From: an uncultured Latescibacterota bacterium
GTDB taxonomy: Bacteria; Latescibacterota; UBA2968
DNA length: 64,000 nucleotides
Assembly (NCBI GenBank): GCA_958295785.1
Contig: OY282377.1
Coordinates: 3,970,896 to 4,034,895, forward strand
Reading direction: 5' to 3'
This document shows, piece by piece, positions 51,464 to 60,786 of the stretch. Made by a program: the position numbers and the translations under genes. The notes under the pieces are model-generated. The model was not told where the DNA came from. It did no database searches and worked only from the letters and a program-made list of their open reading frames with translations. Every line of letters starts with the position of its first letter. Position 1 is the stretch's first letter.

Positions 51464-52657
51464 CTATCTCAATTTTTCGCCTTTTTCGCGTTTCGCTACA
51501 ATAGAAAAATAGAAGGCGTGGAGGCGATTGGGAAATTTGTAGCCCCCGCGCACATCGGCGTCTGTCTCGATGGCGCCCAAATTTAGCATGCGTCTGAGAA
51601 AATTGTCCATCACTTTTCCCTCTTCGTTTGTCAGACGCGCCGCGAGTTCCGATCTCCGAAAACGCATTTGGGGTTTGTCCGCCATTTTTCGGAAAATTGA
51701 TCGATACCTCTCACTGCGAATCGCGCTGAAAATTTGCGGTTCCAACAATTTGCGACCAATGACCTCGGCCGCGTTGAAGATGCCTTGGGAAATTTCCCGC
51801 GCATCGATTTCCAAGTTTTTGGCTGTCCGCCAAACCGCATCGCCGATCTCGTGCGCCAAAACCGGCGATCCACCCGTGAACTGAACGAGGGTATTGAGTT
51901 CCGCCGTTTCTATTTTTGCCTGCGCGGATTGGAACGCACGTTGGTAAAACTCTGCGGCTTCTTCGTCTGACCACGGGGCGATGTCGATCAGTTCAAAAAC
52001 CCGACCGAGAGAGGGTTGTTTCTCCACCAGTTCTCGGCGCCGCTCCTCGAGCCCAACGACGAGCAGGCAAAGCGGCATTTCTCGGTCAGATGTGGCAATC
52101 TCATCGACGGTGCTTTTGAGCCAGTTGGCAAATTCTTCGGAGGCCGCAAGCCCGTTGATATCATCCAAAACCAAAAAGAGCGCGTCCTTTTGACCCTTGA
52201 GTTTGTCCAAGAAATTTCTCAGGGACGGAACAAAATTTCGGGTCAGTATGGATAAATCACGCTCCTTGAGATCCAACTCGAGTGAAACGCCTAACAACCC
52301 CACTTTGCGGACGTGATCGCCAAAGAACTCGCTGACTTGCTGGTGCCACGGCTTGTCCACGCTCTCTTTGAGCAGGCGATCAAATGTTTTCCGCACCATC
52401 TCGTTCAAGGCTTGGACACCGCCGAGAAAAACGTGGCAACCGGCGGTATTGCACTCGCGGTCCGAAAGGCGGCGCACGAAATAGGCGAGAGAACTCTTGC
52501 CGATGCCGCGCTCCCCGCTGATGAATCCGATTTTGAATCTGCCCTGCGCGCTCGCTTTTGCCATGCTACGCACGCATTGGATTTCTTTGATGCGACCGAC
52601 AAAGAACTCAGTCGGCACCGGCTGTCCCGGTCTGAATGGGCTCAATTCTGGGTTCAC
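51464..52657 (-). CDS. STAND/AAA_16-like ATPase
   Basis: The product is 397 residues from GTG 52657, chosen because the sequence becomes family-like here ('NPELSPFRPGQPVPTEFFVG', then 'ISGERGIGKSSLA' with Walker A). Walker B is 'FLVLDDINGLAASEE'. Later blocks include 'LVVGLEERRRELVEKQPSLG' (sensor-like) and a C-terminal winged-helix-like region ('RRSELAARLTNEEGKVMDNF'). It overlaps the upstream membrane-anchored gene by 50 bases. Such ATPase plus membrane partner pairs may be signalling or defence modules; the function is unknown. Confidence 0.7.
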   Translation of the reverse strand: MNPELSPFRPGQPVPTEFFVGRIKEIQCVRSMAKASAQGRFKIGFISGERGIGKSSLAYFVRRLSDRECNTAGCHVFLGGVQALNEMVRKTFDRLLKESVDKPWHQQVSEFFGDHVRKVGLLGVSLELDLKERDLSILTRNFVPSLRNFLDKLKGQKDALFLVLDDINGLAASEEFANWLKSTVDEIATSDREMPLCLLVVGLEERRRELVEKQPSLGRVFELIDIAPWSDEEAAEFYQRAFQSAQAKIETAELNTLVQFTGGSPVLAHEIGDAVWRTAKNLEIDAREISQGIFNAAEVIGRKLLEPQIFSAIRSERYRSIFRKMADKPQMRFRRSELAARLTNEEGKVMDNFLRRMLNLGAIETDADVRGGYKFPNRLHAFYFSIVAKREKGEKLR

Positions 52658-53240
52658 GGCGTTTATCCTCTGGCGTTTTGTTCTTCGATGCCTGGGCGCG
52701 TTCTTTGCGGGGTTCTTCGCGTTGTTCTGTATGTGGTTCTTCGCGCAATGTGTACGAGTTGTCTGGTTTGTGTTGTTTGGCAACGACAGTCATAATTTTT
52801 TTCGCGCCTTCGCGGTCGAGTTCCGGGGATCTTTGGTGGAATTTGTCGAGTGCTTGATCGACAATTTCGTCCCAACTGGCACCTTCTGCGTTTTCCTTGA
52901 CTGAAAAGAGGACATTGTCCGCGAGGCGCACGAGGCTTTCATCGTCTATTTTTGGCGTGTTGCCGATCAAATCCAAGGCGGGGTCTGGCAGCAACTTGCG
53001 GCCGAGGGCGCGCAAAAGGCTTCGGACAGAGGTGACCATAGAAAACAGATGGGCTTCGACGATTTCGATATCTCTGCTATCGGTCTGGGCCTCCGCGACT
53101 TTTTCGCGCACATGCCGGGTCATCACATAGAGAATTTCGGCCATGTGCAACGCCGACCGCCGCATGAGAAACTGGCAAACGTTGAGAATGAACAGCACAA
53201 CAACGATCAGGCCGAGACCCAACTCGAGATAGGACATCAT
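52608..53240 (-). CDS. Membrane-anchored helical protein
   Basis: The roughly 210-residue product has one N-terminal helix ('LGLGLIVVVLFILNVCQFLM') and a cytoplasmic helical domain ('VEAHLFSMVTSVRSLLRALG'). The tail is highly charged and probably disordered ('REEPHTEQREEPRKERAQA'). The start ATG 53240 follows GGGAG. It overlaps and precedes the ATPase gene, so it may recruit the ATPase to the membrane. No family is recognised. Confidence 0.65.
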   Translation of the reverse strand: MMSYLELGLGLIVVVLFILNVCQFLMRRSALHMAEILYVMTRHVREKVAEAQTDSRDIEIVEAHLFSMVTSVRSLLRALGRKLLPDPALDLIGNTPKIDDESLVRLADNVLFSVKENAEGASWDEIVDQALDKFHQRSPELDREGAKKIMTVVAKQHKPDNSYTLREEPHTEQREEPRKERAQASKNKTPEDKRREPRIEPIQTGTAGAD

Positions 53241-53332
53241 GGGGAACACTCCCTGGCAAGTGTGGTGGATAGAACGAAAGTTATGTCATTTTAAGATTTC
53301 TGCCAGAGATTGTCAAGGCTTGTGAGCGGGCG

Positions 53333-56300
53333 TCAATGCGCGCGTGCGACTGCTGTGACGCGCTTGGCAAAGTGGGAGAGGTCATCCATGAGCGAATAGA
53401 CCGTGGGCAGGAGGACGAGGGTCAAAACCGTGGAAATGGACAGCCCGGAAATCACCACCAGCCCAATTGGCCCCCAGCGTCTCGAGGTGCCTTCGGCATT
53501 GCCAAAGAGCATGGGGAGGACCAGGGGCAACAGGCCGATGATCGTGGTCGTGGCGGTCATCATAATGGGGCGCAAGCGATCCTGTCCACCGCGAATGATG
53601 GCATCGCGGCGCGCGAGCCCCTGTTTGCGGTAGCGGTTGATGTGATCGACCAAGACGATCCCGTTGTTGACCACAATGCCAAACAGCACCAAAAGCCCGT
53701 ATTTGGCATTGCTGTCCATGGCGATTTTGAAGGTGTAGAGGCCGAGCGCCACGCCGATGAAGGCGAAGAAAATGCAGAACATAATGGTGAGCGGGTGGAC
53801 GTAGGATTCAAAGAGCGAGGCCATGATGATGTAAATGAGAATCAGCGCGAAGATCAGGGTCTCGTAGTCCTGCGCCTGTTCTGCATTCATCGACCTGAAG
53901 CGGCGGTCCATTTCGTAGGAATAGCCCTTGGGCAGGGGAACGCCCTCCATGCGGGCTTTCATGATTTGCCCCACGCGAAACACCGTTTGCTGGTCTGTGT
54001 TGGCGAAAACCGTCACGGTTGACATGCGGTCTTCGCGCCGAATCGTGTTGCGGCCCGTTGTGAGGTCGAAATTCGCCAAGCTCGAGAACGTGACCATCCC
54101 GCCATTGTCGCTTTCAAATTCCGTTGTTTTGAGTTGCTCGAGCGTGGCGCGGTCTTCTTCGCGCAAGAGCACGGTGATGTCGATCTCCCCATCCGGGGTT
54201 TTGAAGTTCGACCCGCCGCGCGACCCCAAGGCCGAAGCGATGGTGGTGGCGATAGCGCGTGGGGAAAGCCCATATCGCTGTGCGCGCTCCCGGTTGACGC
54301 TCACGCGAATTTCTTCCGTGCCGCTTTCGAGGCTGGTCTGGATTTCGTGAACCCCGGGCATGCCCTGCATGCCGGTCTCGATGTCTTCGGCCAAAATCGC
54401 CAAAATTTCTTGGCTGCGGCCCTTGAGTTGCACGCCCGCGCCCACCGCAGAACTGCCGCGCCCACCGCCGGATTTGAAGCGCACGCCGGGAATGTCTTTG
54501 GGCAACAGGGCCATCGCCCTGCGCTGAACCTCATCGGTGGTCAACTTGCCCTCGTCTGCCGGCGTGAGATAGAGGGTCAAGCGCGTGCCGCGCCGCCCGC
54601 TGTATCGGCTGCCAATGGCTTCGATATCGAGTTCGTCTTTGCGCGCGATCAAAATATCTTCCGCGATCCTAAAAATTTCGCGCGCTTTATCCACATCGTA
54701 GTTGCGGGGCATCTCCACCGTGAGGCGCACCGCGCGCGAAGGTTGGTACCGGAAGGGCTGTTGCTCCACTTTGCCGTAGATGTGATTGCCCACAAACAGA
54801 AGCACGCACGCGGCAGAGAGCGTGGCCCAGCGGTAGTGCAAAGTGGCCGAGACCCACTTTGCGTACAGGGCTTTGGGGCCAAGGGCGCGGTATCGCACCA
54901 CGAGAAAGGCGATCAGCGCGACGATGCCGGGAAAACCGACTTTGGCAAATGCCGGCAAGGCGCGGATGGTGTTCTCAAAATTCGCCCACATGCCCGCAAA
55001 GTCAACTTTGCCAAAATCCGTGTAATACGCAAAAACAGCCACCCCGAGCGCGCCTGCGAGGCAGACGATGCTTTTGAGCACGCGGTCAACCGTGCGCCCG
55101 CCTGCGTTGAAGGCGCGCGACGCAGCCAATGGGATGAGCGAGAGCGCGATGCAGAACGAGGCAATGACGGAGATGACGACCGTCACGGCAAAGTCGCGCA
55201 TAAAAAACGAGGTGCGCGAATCCGTCACAAAAATGACCGGGACAAAGACGCAGATGGTCGTCAGCGACGCGGCGAGCACGGGCAGGCCGATTTCATCGCT
55301 GCCTTCAAGCGCGGCCCGCGTGGCGTCTTGGCCTTCGTCAAATCGCTTGCGAAAGATATTTTCGAGGGCCACGACAGCGGGATCGACCAGCATGCCAATG
55401 GCGACCATCAACCCCATCATGGAAATCAGATTGAGGGTGATGTTTGACCCGAATTGGCGCATGAGATACATGATCAAAAACACGGTGAGCACGCTGAGGG
55501 GGATGGCCGATCCAATGATGAGCGTGCTGCGGAAGTTGCGGAGAAAAATAAAAATGGCGAAGACGGCCAACAGGCCCCCTAAAATCGCAGACTGGCTGAG
55601 GCTGGCGATGCTGTTTGTCACGTCGATGGAGCGGTCGCGCACCAAGTGCATTCGGAGCTTGTCTTTGCCGACTTCCGCGTGGATGAGGCCGAGTTCTCCG
55701 CGCACGAGTTTGCAGACATCGACCATGTTGGCGGTCGAGGATTTCTGGATTTCAAGGGTCAGCGCGGGGCGCCCGTCAAGGCGTTCAAAACTGCGGGATT
55801 CGGGATAGTCGTACGTGACGTGGGCAATGTCGCCCAAGGTGAGGTTGGGGCGAATGGGCAGGTCTCGAATTTGATCGATGGTTTCAAACTCGCCCATGCT
55901 TCGCACCGCGAGGCGTTTGCCGCCTTCGGTGACATAGCCCGCCGAGATATTGATGTTGTTGCTGTTCAAAGCGCGATTGATGGTGCGAAAGTCGAGTTTG
56001 TACGCTGTTAGAGCTTTTTGATCGACTTCCACGAGCAGGTCTTTTTCTCGCAACCCCTGAAGTTCGACATTGGCGACTCCTTCGAGACGCTGCACCCTGG
56101 GCAGGATTATCTGGTTGAACACATTGACGAGTTCCCGTTCGTTTTCCCCGAGCCATGTGAGGGAGTATTCGAGGATGGGAAAGTCTTCGGTGTCGAAACT
56201 GCGAATGTCGATGCGGTCCACATCCTCGGGCAAGTCCGCGCGCACTTGATCCAAGCGGTCGCGGATGTGGACGCCGACGAGGTCCATATCGGCATCCATC

Positions 56301-56587
56301 GCAAATTCCATCCCGATGCGCGCGCTGGAGCCGCTCGACGAGGAACTGATGCCTTCGATACCCGACAGCGTGCCGAGGATTTCCTCGATGGGCCGCGTGA
56401 TGAACCGCTCGATTTCTTCGGGCGAAGACGAGGGATAGTTGACGGACACAAAGATGCGCGGAAATGTCAGACTGGGCAGGTATTCAAGTGGCAACCTGAA
56501 CAGGGAAATAAATCCCATGACCACAATACTGAGCGCGATCATGACGGTGCTGATGGGTTTGTGAATGGCAAATTCGCTGAGTTTCAT
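53333..56587 (-). CDS. RND efflux transporter (AcrB/HAE1-like)
   Basis: This 1,084-residue proton-driven pump of the inner membrane has two six-helix bundles and large periplasmic loops. Motifs are 'KPISTVMIALSIVVMGFISL' (TM1), 'PSSSPEEIERFITRPIEEIL', 'LMVAIGMLVDPAVVALENIF' (TM4) and 'LFGIVVNNGIVLVDHINRYR' (TM10). TM4 has one Asp followed by Pro (VDPAVV) where AcrB has two Asps, as in several HME/HAE relatives. No membrane-fusion or outer-membrane gene is adjacent. The start is ATG 56587. Confidence 0.92.
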   Translation of the reverse strand: MKLSEFAIHKPISTVMIALSIVVMGFISLFRLPLEYLPSLTFPRIFVSVNYPSSSPEEIERFITRPIEEILGTLSGIEGISSSSSGSSARIGMEFAMDADMDLVGVHIRDRLDQVRADLPEDVDRIDIRSFDTEDFPILEYSLTWLGENERELVNVFNQIILPRVQRLEGVANVELQGLREKDLLVEVDQKALTAYKLDFRTINRALNSNNINISAGYVTEGGKRLAVRSMGEFETIDQIRDLPIRPNLTLGDIAHVTYDYPESRSFERLDGRPALTLEIQKSSTANMVDVCKLVRGELGLIHAEVGKDKLRMHLVRDRSIDVTNSIASLSQSAILGGLLAVFAIFIFLRNFRSTLIIGSAIPLSVLTVFLIMYLMRQFGSNITLNLISMMGLMVAIGMLVDPAVVALENIFRKRFDEGQDATRAALEGSDEIGLPVLAASLTTICVFVPVIFVTDSRTSFFMRDFAVTVVISVIASFCIALSLIPLAASRAFNAGGRTVDRVLKSIVCLAGALGVAVFAYYTDFGKVDFAGMWANFENTIRALPAFAKVGFPGIVALIAFLVVRYRALGPKALYAKWVSATLHYRWATLSAACVLLFVGNHIYGKVEQQPFRYQPSRAVRLTVEMPRNYDVDKAREIFRIAEDILIARKDELDIEAIGSRYSGRRGTRLTLYLTPADEGKLTTDEVQRRAMALLPKDIPGVRFKSGGGRGSSAVGAGVQLKGRSQEILAILAEDIETGMQGMPGVHEIQTSLESGTEEIRVSVNRERAQRYGLSPRAIATTIASALGSRGGSNFKTPDGEIDITVLLREEDRATLEQLKTTEFESDNGGMVTFSSLANFDLTTGRNTIRREDRMSTVTVFANTDQQTVFRVGQIMKARMEGVPLPKGYSYEMDRRFRSMNAEQAQDYETLIFALILIYIIMASLFESYVHPLTIMFCIFFAFIGVALGLYTFKIAMDSNAKYGLLVLFGIVVNNGIVLVDHINRYRKQGLARRDAIIRGGQDRLRPIMMTATTTIIGLLPLVLPMLFGNAEGTSRRWGPIGLVVISGLSISTVLTLVLLPTVYSLMDDLSHFAKRVTAVARAH

Positions 56588-56940
56588 GGCATCCTCCTCG
56601 TTGTTTGAAATCGAAATTTTGACGATAATTGAGATGCGATTGTTCCCAGTCTGCGGCGCCCGGCGATCAGTCCCCCATCCGCCGCAGGGACAGGCCCCGT
56701 GCCTGTCCTCGTACCCCGCAACGGGGATGGGCGAGAGCTGATTTCCAACGCCCTACCCATCGCCTTTCATCTGCGTTCTTATGCGGATGCTTTTTTTTTA
56801 CCTAAAGCGGCTTTTTCGCGTACATTTGAGGCAGTCGGGTTGGACGAAGCGAAAACCAGCAGCTCTCAACATCAAAGACGCGGCAAGCCCTGCCGAGTCT
56901 CTAAATGGACGGGAAGACTTCGTAAGACGCGGTGCAGTAA
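56588..56940. other. Gap upstream of RND gene
   Basis: There is no convincing gene. It contains CAGGGACAGGCCCCGTGCCT, a palindrome similar to the one at about 32768-32788, and an AT-rich patch at 56780-56820. Confidence 0.4.
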
Positions 56941-57389
56941 TACCAAATTGAATAGCTGTTGTCCTCATGTGATGCGCTATGTTGCCAGCAAGCGATCCCC
57001 TTGACCTTACGCAGTCATTCAGAGAAGCCATTGCAAAAATGCCATCCCAAAAGACCGTCAGATAAAGCCATCACGCACAGCGCGCAAGGCCGTCTCGCAA
57101 CCCATATCATCTTGCAACTTCCTTCGCAGGCCAGCGCATGGCGTGCTGTTACAAAAGCGATTTGCGCTGTGCAGAGCACCCCTCGGCGTATGAGAGCGGC
57201 ATTTTTTGCCTCCTTTTTTTTGCTGTTGAAAAAAAGTCGGTCGCCGCACGCCGTAGGCACAGGCGTAGCCAACGCATCGAAGGCAACCCACATGGAGGCA
57301 GAACCAAACGCTTTACGTCAGTCTGTTCCCCATTCCTCATTTCTCCCTGATGGGAGGCTGGATGCGGACAACTTGAAAGCAAATGGGTA
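56941..57389 (+). repeat. MITE-B copy, 449 bp
   Basis: The ends are TACCAAATTGAATAGCTGTT… and …CTTGAAAGCAAATGGGTA, imperfect inverted repeats. The body is shared with copies at 72-492 and 46006-46509. TAA precedes the left end and TAA follows the right end, a possible TA-type target. Confidence 0.85.
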
Positions 57390-57521
57390 TAAGACCACGC
57401 AAGGTCATTGAAACATCAATCAATTCGCCGCGACTATCGTTGGCATTCGCTCGATGCGATTTTATACGATAGGATGCGATACTATACGATTTGAAGGAGC
57501 GGTCAATGCAAAGGAGGCACC

Positions 57522-59843
57522 ATGGATCTTTCCAAATTTCAGGACGACACCATCCGCGCCGAATGGCTCCTCGCGGAAAGCGAACAGGGGGAACAGGTGG
57601 ACATCCCCATGCAAATCGGGGCCTGGGGTCGCGCCAACGAAATCCGCGCTGACATTTTCCTCTCCGACAGCGCAGATGGGCAAATCTACTGCACGCTCGC
57701 GTCGGGGCATCGAACCGAAGGCATGAGCGAAGACGACGGGTATCACTTCAACGCCATCGTCTCTTTGCGCGGCGGCAATATCTGGGAGGGCTGGCGGGAA
57801 TTTCGCTTCCCGGCCGAATGCTTTTACACCAAGGGCATCCCCTCGGGGTGGCAACAGATGGTTTCTGGCACGATCCGCCTCCCGTCGGGCTCTCGCATCC
57901 GCAACATCCGCCTGATAGAACGCCAAATCGCGCACGGGCCTCGCCTGACCGATAGCGCGCTCATCGCGGCCCTCAACCTGAATCACCCCGGCCTAAAAGC
58001 AGCGGCAAAGGCCGAGACGCCCCGCGACCAACTCGCAGCCATTGCAACCCATTTCCGGAACAGCGCCTTCAACCGGCGGCACATCGTCCCGGACCCGCCG
58101 CACAAAGCCGACATGGCAGAGGCAGACCGCATCCTCGCCGGGCACATCATGGGCCACCACTGGCCCGAAGGGGTGGATTGGGACGCCAATCCCTACGGGT
58201 ACATCGAATGGTCTATTCGCATCCACGGCTTTCCCTACTTCACGCCGCTCGAACGCGCGTGGGAAGAAACCCGGGATCCGAAATACGCAAAAGCCATTGA
58301 AAACATCTTGCGCGATTGGATGCACAAAACCCCCATTCCCTACGGCGTGCGCGCAGGCGGCCTGGCATGGGGGCATTCTTTGATCGTGAGCCAACGGGCA
58401 TTTTGCACGCTCGTCGATGCCTTCACCGTGCTTTGCGACTGTGAGGAAACCGAAGACCGCACCATCCTCGACCTGCTCAAATCCATCTGTGAACACGCGA
58501 TTTACCTCCTCAAATTTGAATCCTTCCCGCCCTCCAACAAAACCATTTCCGAAGGCCGATCCATCCTCGCAACCGCCTGTTCTTTCCCAGAACTGCGAGA
58601 AGCCCAAGCGTGGTACGATGCGGGCAGCGCGCGCCTCTTAGACGACATGAACATCCAAGTCATGCCAGACGGCGCCTCTTACGAACTCACCCCCGGCTAC
58701 CAAGTGTCTATCGCCGCGTGGTTCTTGGACGCCCTGAAAGTCGCCCGAAAATTTGGTCGATCCCTGCATCCCAAAGTGGAAACCGGCATCCGGAAAATGT
58801 ACGATTGGTGCGTCTCCATCAACCGCCCGGATTTCTCCCACCCCTCGGTCTCTGACGCCGGGAGTTTGGATGGCAAATACGCCAGTGCGCTCGCCGAACC
58901 CGGCCGAGTGCTGGCCAACCGCGCCGCCTTGTGGATCGGCACCGAGGGCACAGAAGGGCATCCTCCTGCCCACACGTCTATCGCCTATCCGGACTCGGGC
59001 TATTTCATCATGCGGAGCGGGTGGGACAAAGACGCCCAATTCTGCCTGTTTGAAGGCGGGCCTTATGGCCGCTTCCACCAGCACGAAGACATGCTCTCGT
59101 TCGACCTCTACGCCCGCGGCCTGCCCTTTATTGTCGATCCCGGCATCGCGTCCTACTTCCCAAATGCCTGGACATCGTATTACCGCACCACCGAAGCGCA
59201 CAATACCGTGCTCGTGGATGGTTGCGGGCAAAACCGCCGCGAGCAAACCATCGCCGAATGGGTCGCATCTGCCCGCGACAAAACCATCTGGCGTTCTGAT
59301 GACCGCGCCGATGTCGCCATCGCCACTTATGACGCCGGTTATGCCGGGCTGGACGCAGGCGTTTCCCACCGCCGCGTGGTCATGTTCGTCAAACCCAATT
59401 ACTTTCTCATCTTCGACGAACTCACCGGCGACGGGCAACACACCTACGAGGCACTCTTCCACTTCATGCCCTACCGCATCCTGATCGACCCCGATACCCA
59501 TGCCGTCCGCACCGGGCGCATGACCCCGCCCAATCTCGAAATCCTCCCCCTCGTCGCCATGACGCCCCGGCTGATATGCGGTCAAAACGATCCCGTGCAG
59601 GGCTGGCTCGCTATCGGCGGTCAAGACGTCCCCGCGCCAGTCGCCATTTACAAAAAACACGCGCCCCTGCCTTTCCGAACCGGCTATGCCCTCATCCCCT
59701 TCACAGACGGCGCCACCGCTGGCGCGACATCCGAGGTCATCCAACGCGGCGACACTTGGAACGTGCATATCACCCATTTAGACCGCAGTGTGGATCGCAT
59801 TCAAATGGACTGGTCCGATCCACAAGGCCCGGTGCTCGTTTAG
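57522..59843 (+). CDS. Heparinase II/III-like polysaccharide lyase
   Basis: This 773-residue protein begins at ATG 57522 behind AAAGGAGG. An N-terminal beta region is followed by an alpha-toroid domain (about 190-440) with 'YGYIEWSIRIHGFPYFTPLE' and 'NKTISEGRSILATACSFPEL'. The heparinase II/III C-terminal beta-sandwich has 'PYGRFHQHEDMLSFDLYARG', 'PFIVDPGIASYF' and 'EAHNTVLVDG', containing the catalytic-type His and Tyr. Such enzymes cleave acidic polysaccharides (heparin, alginate, ulvan). No clear signal peptide is visible, which is unusual. A 3' remnant of a paralogue lies at 62134. Confidence 0.85.
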   Translation: MDLSKFQDDTIRAEWLLAESEQGEQVDIPMQIGAWGRANEIRADIFLSDSADGQIYCTLASGHRTEGMSEDDGYHFNAIVSLRGGNIWEGWREFRFPAECFYTKGIPSGWQQMVSGTIRLPSGSRIRNIRLIERQIAHGPRLTDSALIAALNLNHPGLKAAAKAETPRDQLAAIATHFRNSAFNRRHIVPDPPHKADMAEADRILAGHIMGHHWPEGVDWDANPYGYIEWSIRIHGFPYFTPLERAWEETRDPKYAKAIENILRDWMHKTPIPYGVRAGGLAWGHSLIVSQRAFCTLVDAFTVLCDCEETEDRTILDLLKSICEHAIYLLKFESFPPSNKTISEGRSILATACSFPELREAQAWYDAGSARLLDDMNIQVMPDGASYELTPGYQVSIAAWFLDALKVARKFGRSLHPKVETGIRKMYDWCVSINRPDFSHPSVSDAGSLDGKYASALAEPGRVLANRAALWIGTEGTEGHPPAHTSIAYPDSGYFIMRSGWDKDAQFCLFEGGPYGRFHQHEDMLSFDLYARGLPFIVDPGIASYFPNAWTSYYRTTEAHNTVLVDGCGQNRREQTIAEWVASARDKTIWRSDDRADVAIATYDAGYAGLDAGVSHRRVVMFVKPNYFLIFDELTGDGQHTYEALFHFMPYRILIDPDTHAVRTGRMTPPNLEILPLVAMTPRLICGQNDPVQGWLAIGGQDVPAPVAIYKKHAPLPFRTGYALIPFTDGATAGATSEVIQRGDTWNVHITHLDRSVDRIQMDWSDPQGPVLV

Positions 59844-59952
59844 CTCCTATTTCGGCACAAACAGACAAGAGCGCGAGGGGCTCAACTCTTAAATTTGCCA
59901 AAAAAAACGCCCTGAACAAAGGAGTTTTCGTTTGCGTATATCACAAGTGCTT

Positions 59953-60786
59953 TCAGAGAATCGGATCGAAAAATCTGAGCACACCTGCATAAGGGGCGTC
60001 ATCGGTCAGCATATTCTGAATCGCGTTTTCGACAGCAGTACGTGTCGCTGCGGTAATACGGGTATCTCTCAACACCAACTTGAAAGTTCGGAACACTTTG
60101 AATACGGCGTAGCACTGTTCTTGTAATTCAATTCGATTGAGTCCCAAGTCTCGCTCGGCAGCTTTTACAAAATTTTGCGCGTCCGGCACTCCTATTAAGG
60201 CCACCCGTTTCACGCGCCGCAGCGCGTCGTCGGCATTCCACGCGAACCATCGCGCAGGATCATCCATATATGGATTGACGATGAATGGTCGTTCTGTTCG
60301 GTGAGCCGCTTCAAACGCGGCGACGTGTGCGGAATTTAGCGCGTCTGGAGAGAGGCGGGATTTGTGCGACTCCAAAAACGCATCTGTTGAATTGCGCTTT
60401 ACAATGACGGGTGATCGAAGAGGGCTATTCTTTACGGGAAACTGGGCAACTTTGTACTTTTGGTTACAGATCTGGCACGAGGCGAGGTAATTGTCGTAGC
60501 AATAGGCCAGCCACCAATACTTACTCTTTGGCCGATAATGCTCGACATCGCCATAGGCGACAACTGCGGTTGGTGTTTCGCAGTCAGCGCATTTGCCGCG
60601 GGACTCTTTCAAGAGTTGGGGTTTGGCCTTTTTCCAGCGAGAAGGTGAGAACTTTTGTTTCGTGCCGCTGTTCTGCAAACCCTCGCGGCGATCCGTCATG
60701 AGTTCCAGATTGAACTTCTCGCGTTTTGCTTTCTGAAAATTTTTATGAACCGGCGGGACTGTTCGAACTCGGGTAAGCGGGATCAT
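59953..60786 (-). CDS. ptuB: HNH nuclease (PtuB-like, Septu)
   Basis: The 277-residue effector of a Septu-type system has HNH motif 'CADCETPTAVVAYGDVEHYR', continuing 'PKSKYWWLAYCYDNYLASCQ', then 'CNQKYK'. This is the C-x2-C…EHYRPK…C-x2-C pattern of TIGR02646/PtuB proteins. The basic N-terminus leads in. ATG 60786 overlaps the ATPase stop (ATGA). It would be released by its ATPase partner to cut nucleic acid on infection. Confidence 0.85.
   Translation of the reverse strand: MIPLTRVRTVPPVHKNFQKAKREKFNLELMTDRREGLQNSGTKQKFSPSRWKKAKPQLLKESRGKCADCETPTAVVAYGDVEHYRPKSKYWWLAYCYDNYLASCQICNQKYKVAQFPVKNSPLRSPVIVKRNSTDAFLESHKSRLSPDALNSAHVAAFEAAHRTERPFIVNPYMDDPARWFAWNADDALRRVKRVALIGVPDAQNFVKAAERDLGLNRIELQEQCYAVFKVFRTFKLVLRDTRITAATRTAVENAIQNMLTDDAPYAGVLRFFDPIL

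Noticed and set aside
54134-55447. 437-residue plus-strand ORF
   Set aside because: It is antisense to the RND pump gene; composition is Arg/His-rich and no motif is visible.
58638-59777. 379-residue minus-strand ORF
   Set aside because: It is antisense to the heparinase-like lyase.
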